Both the position numbers and the translations under genes were made by a program. Below the pieces are notes generated by a model. The model searched no databases. It had not been told where the DNA came from and worked only from the letters and a program-made list of their open reading frames with translations. From Anaerolineae bacterium (GTDB taxonomy: Bacteria > Chloroflexota > Anaerolineae > Aggregatilineales > Aggregatilineaceae): a stretch of 64,000 bases of DNA. Below are positions 58,108 to 64,000 of the stretch, one piece after another. Position 1 is the stretch's first letter. Every line of letters starts with the position of its first letter. The DNA is taken from NCBI GenBank assembly GCA_027494015.1, contig JAOSJP010000006.1:55014-119013 (forward strand). Reading direction: 5' to 3'.

Positions 58108-58350
58108 CGCCTCGCGCCGCCGTCTGGCCGAACGTTCTTTGCTCATTGCAATCCCTCACCGCCCTGAGCGCGTGTGAGGTTTGTGTTTTCGCCTGACCCA
58201 GAGCGCCTCAGAAACAGCTGATACAGCCCTGCTGGATCGAACAATAGGGGGGCGTATGGGTGCAAACCTCCCCTACAGGCCCCTCCAATGATCGTCAATC
58301 CGCATCGGAACCGCTTGCCAGCCTAGAACTCGCTAGTCCTTGTGTGCCGC

Positions 58351-59064
58351 TCATCCCCCTGGCTGGAGCGTCGCTTCCTGGAAGAGCGGGGCCGTTTCGC
58401 CCACGCGGAAGGTCGCCTGGGCCTGCCCCGCTGCATCGGCCAGCGTCACGGTGTCACCCTCGCGCCAGGCGGGAGCTTCGCGCGCCCAGAAGAGCGCGGC
58501 GGGGGTGTTCTGCCCCTGGCGCGAATAGACGCGCACCAGGCTGCCCTGTTGCAGCCGGAACTCCGGAAAGAGGTAAGTGTCGCCGCGCTCGTTGCTCAGC
58601 GTCCAGCCCTGCAAGTTGAGGACGTTGCCCACGTTGCGAATCTCGACCGCTTCGCTGGTGACGCTGCCCCACCCTGTCAGGTTGGCGATGACCACCTGCG
58701 CGTTGATGGCGGTGGGCAGCAGCGTAACCGTCGGCGCGATCTGCGTCAGCGAGAAGGGGGTATTGGTCGGCGAGGGCGCGGGCGTCGGCGTGATCAGCGC
58801 CGCGCAGCCCGGCACGGGGATGATCAACTCCTGACCGATCTGCAGGTTGGTCACGTCGGCTTCGGTCATGTCGTTGGCGAGCAAAATGTCGCCGGCAAAC
58901 ACGCCGTACTGCTGGGCGATGTTGATGATCAGGTCGCCCGACTGCACGACATGACGCAGACAGCCGTCGTCCTCGGTTTCGGGCGTCGGAGAAGCGACTC
59001 CGGGCGGCAGATCGGTCGGGACGGGCGGCAGCCGCGCCGGGTCAATGGTGGCGACAGCCGTCAC
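58351..59064 (-). CDS. LysM and lamin-tail domain protein, C-terminal part
   Basis: A 237-residue reading frame with a LysM domain (CLRHVVQSGDLIINIAQQYGV to IGQELIIPVPG), a proline/threonine linker and a lamin-tail-like domain (AVEIRNVGNVLNLQGWTLSNERG). It begins at a GTG overlapping by four bases the stop of the upstream frame, which carries the membrane anchor. Together they probably make one cell-wall protein; see 59061-59360. The role is likely peptidoglycan-associated. Confidence 0.75.
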   Translation of the reverse strand: MTAVATIDPARLPPVPTDLPPGVASPTPETEDDGCLRHVVQSGDLIINIAQQYGVFAGDILLANDMTEADVTNLQIGQELIIPVPGCAALITPTPAPSPTNTPFSLTQIAPTVTLLPTAINAQVVIANLTGWGSVTSEAVEIRNVGNVLNLQGWTLSNERGDTYLFPEFRLQQGSLVRVYSRQGQNTPAALFWAREAPAWREGDTVTLADAAGQAQATFRVGETAPLFQEATLQPGG

Positions 59065-59360
59065 GCCGGCAACGGCCAGCCCCCTGCCAGGTCCGGCGTC
59101 GCCGTGACCACGGCCACCACTTCCGCGCGCTCAAAAAGAGCCGTGCCGGTCAGTTGCAGCGCGTCAATCGTGCCCTGGTACTCGGCGGGCTGCATGTTCA
59201 TGCCGGGGATGGGCGTCGCCGTCAGAATGACGATCTGCGTCGGCGCGGGCACTGGCTCGTCCTCGTCGAAATAACCGCCCAGGACGAGCACACTGAAGGC
59301 AACGAGCAGCGAAACAATCACATTCAGGACAATAAACCCGGCCAATACCTGGCGACTCAT
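59061..59360 (-). CDS. Membrane-anchored N-terminal part of the LysM protein
   Basis: A 99-residue frame with one membrane segment (VLAGFIVLNVIVSLLVAFSVLVL) and an extracellular acidic, Pro/Thr-rich stretch. It ends just as the next frame starts. Near the end, a run of C (59080-59084) could have lost one base: with an extra base the frame continues as AGGLAVAGVTAVATIDPARL into the LysM protein. Confidence 0.65.
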   Translation of the reverse strand: MSRQVLAGFIVLNVIVSLLVAFSVLVLGGYFDEDEPVPAPTQIVILTATPIPGMNMQPAEYQGTIDALQLTGTALFERAEVVAVVTATPDLAGGWPLPA

Positions 59361-59532
59361 CGCGCTGCCCCCTCACTCCTCACCTACCGGTTCTGTCGCG
59401 CCGGGCGGCCATCAGGACCGCGTGACCGCCCGCATGTGGCAGTCATATTATCACACGGCTTGAGTCAGAGCAACGCGGGGAGGGGTGAAGGCAGGGCAAT
59501 CGCATCAAAGTCCGCCGCGCGCCAGCCTACTC

Positions 59533-59743
59533 GTAGGGGCGTATTGCAATACGCCCCTACGGACCTCACCCCCGCTCGGCGCTGGCGCGCCTCGCCGCCC
59601 CCTCTTCGTCAACGGAGAGGGGGCAAGCCGAGCGCAGCGAGGCTGGGGGTGAGGTAGAACAACACGCACGTTTGAGCGATTGCCCTGGGGTGAAGGGGTG
59701 AGATAGCGCTCTCAGACTTCGGAAATCTTCGAAGACTTCGGAC
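59533..59743. repeat. Family B, C and A palindromes in gap 59361-59832
   Basis: 59533-59560 is the GTATTG/CAATAC family B version; 59598-59623 is a family C hairpin; 59714-59743 is a family A element. The 472-bp gap has no gene. Confidence 0.85.
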
Positions 59744-59753
59744 CTTATTTTTG

Positions 59754-59808
59754 CGCAAACACAGGCCATTTCTATTCGGACAACGCAAACACGGGCCATT
59801 TCTATTCG
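59754..59808. repeat. Two 25-bp direct repeats beside the broken transposase
   Basis: CGCAAACACAGGCCATTTCTATTCG at 59754 and the same with one mismatch at 59784, 30 bp apart (written here in two blocks: CGCAAACACAGG, CCATTTCTATTCG). They may belong to the end of the interrupted transposon. Confidence 0.7.
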
Positions 59809-59832
59809 CTTTTGACGGTCTAGACCTGGGTT

Positions 59833-60497
59833 TTAGGGGTCTGCGCAGTACGTTTGCAGGCACTCCACCAGGTCTGTGGAGAATTGCTTTAGACTTAGCA
59901 GCTCGACCCGCACGAGGCGCTGGTTCTCAAAGACCAGGCGGCCTGGAATAGCCAGCAGGTCGCGCACAATACGCTTGGGGGCATAGTCTTCAAAGGGGCT
60001 GCCCACCAGCGCCTGATGGTAGAAATGGGCCAGCAGGTTGTGGGCCAGGTCGGTGAGCAGGATGTAGCCCTTCTGCCCCAGGAAGCTGTGCTTGCGGCGC
60101 GCTTCCAAGCCCAGGCCGCTCTTGTCGTTGCGGAACTGTTCGACTTCCGCTGCGCCCCGGTCATCGTAACAGGCCATCAGCGCCCTTTTGGAAGGCAGAG
60201 CCAGGGTGCTGAGGTAGTAACTGTGGCGGTAGCCCCCCTCCTTGAGTTGTCTCTTGACCAGCACGCGCACCGGGCGACCATAGTCAACGGGAGGCGGCAC
60301 TTCGCCCAGCCAGGTATCAGGACGGTAGACATCCCAGCGCTGCACTTGTCTGGCTAAAGCTTGGGCACGGCGATTGTTCATCCCCTTGGCCACCACCTGG
60401 TAGCCCCGTTGCAGCAGCCAGCGCACATGGGCATCACTGCCACTCCCCCCATCGATGCGCCAGACGGTGCGCTGCCGTTGGGCGGGGGATAACTCTA
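59833..60497 (-). pseudogene. Interrupted DDE transposase, 3' part
   Basis: The C-terminal part of a transposase, with SPAQRQRTVWRIDGGSGSD (a DDE Asp region) and AAEVEQFRNDKSGLGLEARRKH (the catalytic Glu region). The 5' part continues beyond the inserted IS982 at 61409-61571 (ETVYSDVYPGSKHTSHCLQPS). Together they lack the normal N-terminus, so the gene was already truncated or decayed. Confidence 0.8.
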
Positions 60498-61400
60498 CCT
60501 TGATTGCTAGTTGAAGTCGTTCATGCAAGACCCGTTAGAATGGAGTTACCACAACAACATTCACAACGGAGGACTCACATGAACGACACCTATATTGTAA
60601 CGGCTTATAGCGTGATTGATGACCTGTTGAAAGCGCATGGTTACACCGATGATGTACGAGCGACCATCAGCGCAGCCGAGATTTTGACCGTAGCGGTTGT
60701 CGCAGCCAAGTATTTTCAGAATCATCATGAACGGGCATTGTGTATCTTGATCAAGTTGGGCGATATTCCGCCCTTGAGTGTGTCGCGTTTTAACCGGCGC
60801 TTGCACGCCCTGAGTGATTGGTTGTTGGGGATCGTCACGTTGCTGGGCGAACTCTTTGCGGCAGGTGAGGTGTTTATCATCGACAGTATGCCTGTGCCGG
60901 TGTGTAAGCGGGCGCGGGCGCGACGGTGCAAGACGGTACGCGGCAAGATTTACTGTGGCTACTGCGCTGCCAAACGCGAGAAGTTCTTCGGTTGGCGCTT
61001 GCATCTGATTTGTACGGCAGAAGGCATTCCAGTGGCCTTCGATTTGTTGCCTGCGTCGTTGCATGACCTGACACCGCTGCATGAGTTGACGGTTCATTTG
61101 CCCCAAGATGCGACGGTCTTTGGCGACAAAGGCTACATTTCCGCACCCGATGCCCAAACCATCCTTGACGAATGTGGCGTGCGGATCGTTTCGGTTCGAC
61201 GCAAAAATATGCCACCGAACTCATGGGCCGATGATTTTGACCTGCGGCTTTATCGCAAACGCATCGAAACCGTTTACTCGCAAATGGAGAAGATGGGCAT
61301 TCAGTCGCTTCATGCGCGTACCAATCTTGGTTTTGACTTGAAAGCCTGGGCAAGCTTGCTCGCGCTCGCTTTCACCAATATCATCGACTAGCAATCAAGG
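60498..61400 (+). mobile_element. IS982-family insertion sequence
   Basis: A 903-bp element with 17-bp terminal repeats (CCTTGATTGCTAGTTGA and CCTTGATTGCTAGTCGA, one mismatch). It is flanked by an exact 8-bp target duplication TAACTCTA at 60490-60497 and 61401-61408. It is inserted in a transposase gene. The intact duplication points to a recent insertion. Confidence 0.93.
60579..61391 (+). CDS. IS982-family transposase
   Basis: A 270-residue DDE transposase with LSVSRFNRRLHALSDWLLG near the N-terminus, IDSMPVPVCKR (first Asp), VFGDKGYIS (second Asp) and RKRIETVYSQMEKMGI (Glu), the IS982 layout. GGAGG lies close before the ATG at 60579. The frame is intact, so the element may be active. Confidence 0.92.
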   Translation: MNDTYIVTAYSVIDDLLKAHGYTDDVRATISAAEILTVAVVAAKYFQNHHERALCILIKLGDIPPLSVSRFNRRLHALSDWLLGIVTLLGELFAAGEVFIIDSMPVPVCKRARARRCKTVRGKIYCGYCAAKREKFFGWRLHLICTAEGIPVAFDLLPASLHDLTPLHELTVHLPQDATVFGDKGYISAPDAQTILDECGVRIVSVRRKNMPPNSWADDFDLRLYRKRIETVYSQMEKMGIQSLHARTNLGFDLKAWASLLALAFTNIID

Positions 61401-61408
61401 TAACTCTA

Positions 61409-61571
61409 AAGCAATTTCGGTGCTTTCGACCGACGGCTGCAGGCAATGGCTGGTGTGCTTGCTGCCTGGATACACGTCGGAGTAGACCGTCTCGCGGTAG
61501 GCGCTGGCACTGACCCGCGCCAGTTGCCGCCCGGTCGTGTTTTTTTGTCGCTGAAATAGCCCTTCTGGCGT
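61409..61571 (-). pseudogene. Interrupted DDE transposase, 5' part
   Basis: Minus-strand coding remnant reading TGRQLARVSASAYRETVYSD and PGSKHTSHCLQPSVESTEIA, continuous with 59833-60497 once the IS982 and one TAACTCTA copy are removed. The N-terminal region upstream is absent. Confidence 0.7.
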
Positions 61572-61625
61572 AACTACTCAGGCCAGAAGATGCGGACCTG
61601 AGGTCAAAAGCGATATAGTAGCCGC

Positions 61626-62318
61626 ATGAACCCAGATGAAAAAGCACTGCACGAACTGGACAAGGCAACCCTGGTCGCTATCATCCTCGAACTGCGCGAG
61701 ATGATTGGGCAACTGACTGCGCGTATCCAGGACCTGGAAGACCAGCTTGCCAAGAACAGCGGCAACAGCGGTAAACCGCCGAGCAGCGATGGGTTGAGAA
61801 AAAGCCTGCACCCAAGAGCCTGCGGGCCAAAGGGCAGCGACGGACGGGCGGACAACCGGGCCATCCAGGACACACGCTGGAACTGGTGAGCAACCCGGAG
61901 CACATCGAAGTGCACCGGTTGGCGACCTGCCCCCAGTGTCAGCACGACCTGAGCGAAGCACCGGTGCTGGCCGTTGAGCGGCGGCAGGTATTTGATGTGC
62001 CTCCGGTGGTCATTGAAGTGACCGAACATCAGGTGCCCGTCGTGTGTTGCCCCAACTGTCAGACGCACGTGAAAGCGGCGTTTCCAGCAGATGTGACCCA
62101 GCCGGTGCAGTACGGAGAGCGGTTGAAAGCCCAGGCGGTCTACCTCACTGGGTACCAGTTGCTGCCGGTGGCACGAACCTGTGAAGTCTTTGAGGACCTG
62201 TACGGTCATCGGCCCAGCGAAGCGTTGGTCTTGAGTGCGACAGAGGCGCTGCATGAGCAGCTTGACCCCGCCCTGAGCGCAATCCGCGACCAGATTATTC
62301 GGGCGGACGTGGTGGGCC
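61626..62318 (+). pseudogene. IS66-family transposase fragment
   Basis: The N-terminal half of an IS66 TnpC: coiled-coil start (IILELREMIGQLTARIQDLE), KNSGNSGKPPSSDG, then after a frameshift at the A run near 61797 the zinc-finger-like CPQCQHDLSE and CCPNCQTH, and GYQLLPVARTCEVFEDLYG. It breaks off near 62318, where the next gene's 3' end starts. The catalytic part is missing. Confidence 0.87.
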
Positions 62319-63062
62319 GGGGTTGTAGGGCGCGTCCGCGCACCCGTTGCGCCGACTCACCACAGTCAGCCCCACTTCGGCGAAGAGCCGCTCCATCTCT
62401 GGCACGGTGGGCCACCAGACCTGCTGATGGTATTCGCGCCGGTGATGCGCCGGGCCGAAGACGACGGCCTGGTGATGGGCGATGCGCTGCTGTGCGTCAA
62501 AGCGCTCGCGGTAGATGATCGCGCCGTCCTGCCACTCGTCCCAGTGCTGGGCGCGCGCGGGTAGCTCCGGCTGCCAGTCTTCGCTGCCGAAGAGCAGCCG
62601 CCCGCCGGGCCGCAGCAGCCCGGCCACATGCCACAGCGCAGCGCGCGCGCTGGCATGGTCGGGGAACCAGGTCAGCAGGTTGCCGCAGAACTGGGCGATG
62701 GCGTCGAACGGCCCGCGCAGCGGCGGGCGCGCGATGTCGCCCTCCACCCAGTCAACAGTCAGTCCGCGTCTCCGGGCGTGGTAGTGAGCGAGCGCCAGCA
62801 GCTCGTGCGACAGGTCAAGCCCGGTCACGCGCACGCCGCGCGCGGCCAGGGGCAGGCTGTGCCGCCCCCAGCCGCAGCCCAGGTCGAGCAGACGGTCGCC
62901 CGCCGCCAACCGCAGATGGGTGACGGCGAACTGCACTTCCACTTCGGTGTTATGTGCCCATGTCGCCGGAGCGTCGCCGGTCATCATGCGGCGGGCCAAC
63001 CCCGCCGCCATCTGGCGATTCCAGGCAAGGTTATCGCGATGAGTGAGTCCAGACACGTGCAT
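62295..63062 (-). CDS. Class I SAM-dependent methyltransferase
   Basis: A 255-residue protein with LLDLGCGWGRHSLPLAARG (motif I), GLDLSHELL and a second motif GPFDAIAQFCGNLL. The C-terminal few residues (NPGPPRPPE) come from the IS66 fragment, so the original tail was replaced by the transposon junction at about 62318. The core fold is intact and probably still active. The substrate is unknown. Confidence 0.82.
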   Translation of the reverse strand: MHVSGLTHRDNLAWNRQMAAGLARRMMTGDAPATWAHNTEVEVQFAVTHLRLAAGDRLLDLGCGWGRHSLPLAARGVRVTGLDLSHELLALAHYHARRRGLTVDWVEGDIARPPLRGPFDAIAQFCGNLLTWFPDHASARAALWHVAGLLRPGGRLLFGSEDWQPELPARAQHWDEWQDGAIIYRERFDAQQRIAHHQAVVFGPAHHRREYHQQVWWPTVPEMERLFAEVGLTVVSRRNGCADAPYNPGPPRPPE

Positions 63063-63101
63063 TGGTAAAGACTCCTTCTCGGCGCACGGGCAGCGCGGCC
63101 A

Positions 63102-63932
63102 TCAGCCGTTGCGCTTCAGCTTGCCCGTGCGCTTGGTGTACTTCTCTGCCCGCTGGAACAGGTAAATGCCCAGCGGCAGCATGATCAGGCCCATGATCAG
63201 CAGGGGCCACACGTAGCTGAAGGGGTCGGCAGTCGCCGTATCGGGCAGCAGCGCCGCCCGCATCCCTTCCAGCACATATGTCGCCGGCGAGATCTTCGCC
63301 AGGACTTGCAGCCAGCCCGGCAGCACGCTGACCGGGTAGTAGATGCCCGACACGAGCAGGAAGAATGCCTGCACGATGTTGGTCATCTGCGCGCCGCGCT
63401 CCGGGTAGAGCAGCGGCAGGATGGACGCCACCACGCCGATGCCGACGAAGGACAGGCTGCCCACCAGCAGGATCACGGTCGCGGCGACGAGGTCGGCGTC
63501 TGCGAAGCTCAGGTCGAAGAACGCCGCGACGACCACGCCGATGATCACGGTGAAGAGCAGGCTGTAGATGATGGCGAAGATTGTCTGGCCGATCATCTGG
63601 TTGAAGCGGTGCACAGGAGCCATGAAGGTATACTCGATGGTGCCTTCCCACCGCTCCCAGGCGATCATCTCGCTGATGTTGTTAAAGATGCTGGCCAGAA
63701 AGCGCCAGACCAGCGTCCCGACCAACAGATAGGTGATCAGGAAGTTGGTGTCAATCTGCGTTTCGCCGGTGATCTCGGCGGCCCCAGCCCCGATGAACGT
63801 CACCGAGAGCGAGTTGGCGATAGAGTAGGCCAGCCAGACGACCTCCCACCCCCAGTAGCGTTTGACCAGGTTGAAGTTGCGCGCCACGAATGCGTAGGAT
63901 TGGCGCATCTCCAACTGAATGCCTTTTATCAC
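63102..63932 (-). CDS. ABC-2 type transporter permease
   Basis: A 276-residue membrane protein with six predicted segments and the ABC-2 pattern: EWEGTIEYTFMAPV-like cytoplasmic region (WERWEGTIEYTFMAPV), then LLVSGIYYPVSVLPGWLQVLAKISPATYVLEGMR, split here as LLVSGIYYPVSVLP and SPATYVLEGMR. Efflux of drugs or lipids or export of polysaccharide are typical roles. Its ATPase partner should lie to the right of the window. Confidence 0.87.
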   Translation of the reverse strand: MIKGIQLEMRQSYAFVARNFNLVKRYWGWEVVWLAYSIANSLSVTFIGAGAAEITGETQIDTNFLITYLLVGTLVWRFLASIFNNISEMIAWERWEGTIEYTFMAPVHRFNQMIGQTIFAIIYSLLFTVIIGVVVAAFFDLSFADADLVAATVILLVGSLSFVGIGVVASILPLLYPERGAQMTNIVQAFFLLVSGIYYPVSVLPGWLQVLAKISPATYVLEGMRAALLPDTATADPFSYVWPLLIMGLIMLPLGIYLFQRAEKYTKRTGKLKRNG

Positions 63933-63953
63933 GGTTACCTCCCACGAAAACGG

Positions 63954-63983
63954 TTGTCAGTTGTCAGTGATCAGTGATCAGTA
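63954..63983. repeat. Family E repeat and start of a family B half-element at window end
   Basis: gttgtcagttgtcagtgatcagtgatcag units, then gtaggcgctgctctgctgcg, similar to the half-elements at 10312 and 46480. Confidence 0.6.
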
Positions 63984-64000
63984 GGCGCTGCTCTGCTGCG

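Overview
The window is a GC-rich (roughly two-thirds GC) bacterial chromosomal segment. Its gene content fits a heterotrophic Chloroflexota member, probably Anaerolineae-like: GH4 glycosidase, LacI/ABC sugar operons, many URO-D-like proteins, bactofilin-type membrane proteins and numerous GC-rich intergenic palindromes. That assignment is an inference from gene style; I could not place the 16S gene phylogenetically. A rare run of corrupted sequence and several single-base frameshifts suggest a draft or metagenome-derived assembly.

Layout. (1) 1-6127 and 40878-47829 are the two arms of a large inverted duplication. Each arm carries pcm, a class I methyltransferase, a sirtuin deacylase, a secreted beta-propeller protein and a bactofilin-like membrane protein. 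The copies are about 96-99% identical at protein level. Arm B is followed by an IS with 24-bp terminal repeats, and arm A ends in a truncated remnant of the same IS. (2) 6271-22074 is a divergent sugar regulon. A LacI repressor, a xylulokinase-like kinase and an arabinose set (AraB, AraD and an AraA-substituting isomerase) run leftwards. A ribose-type ABC transporter, three URO-D-family methyltransferase-like proteins and a galactokinase-like GHMP kinase run rightwards. Each direction has a sigma70-like promoter with a 14-bp LacI-type operator next to its start site. (3) 22085-26279 is a cobalamin uptake operon (btuF-btuC-btuD) behind a cobalamin riboswitch with a terminator. (4) 26514-30068 holds a single-domain response regulator and a 1074-residue hybrid histidine kinase. 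(5) 30511-33966 is a corrinoid-methyltransferase support cluster: a DUF1638-type protein, a 2Fe-2S corrinoid-enzyme activator and a pterin-binding methyltransferase. (6) 34184-40442 holds an M15-like secreted protein, an MFS transporter, lutABC (lutC frameshifted) and rsgA. (7) 47907-53187 is a complete rRNA operon on the minus strand (16S-tRNA-Ile-tRNA-Ala-23S-5S) with a clear promoter; its 23S gene is interrupted by about 290 bp of artefactual-looking poly-G. (8) 53536-58107 holds GH4, recR, ybaB, dnaX and tatA. (9) 58351-64000 holds a LysM/lamin-tail surface protein, a nest of broken insertion sequences (IS982 inside a DDE transposase, next to an IS66 fragment), a methyltransferase and an ABC-2 permease.

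How the genes may work together. Sugar uptake, arabinose/xylulose/galactose kinases, three URO-D-type proteins, B12 import and a corrinoid activation/methyl-transfer module all lie within 28 kb. My main hypothesis is anaerobic, corrinoid-dependent O-demethylation of methylated sugars, feeding arabinose/galactose catabolism on one side and methyl-tetrahydrofolate on the other. No corrinoid-binding carrier protein is visible in the window, so the pathway is incomplete as seen.

The non-coding space is filled with at least three families of perfect or near-perfect palindromes. Some vary in a compensatory way, so the hairpin itself appears to be maintained.
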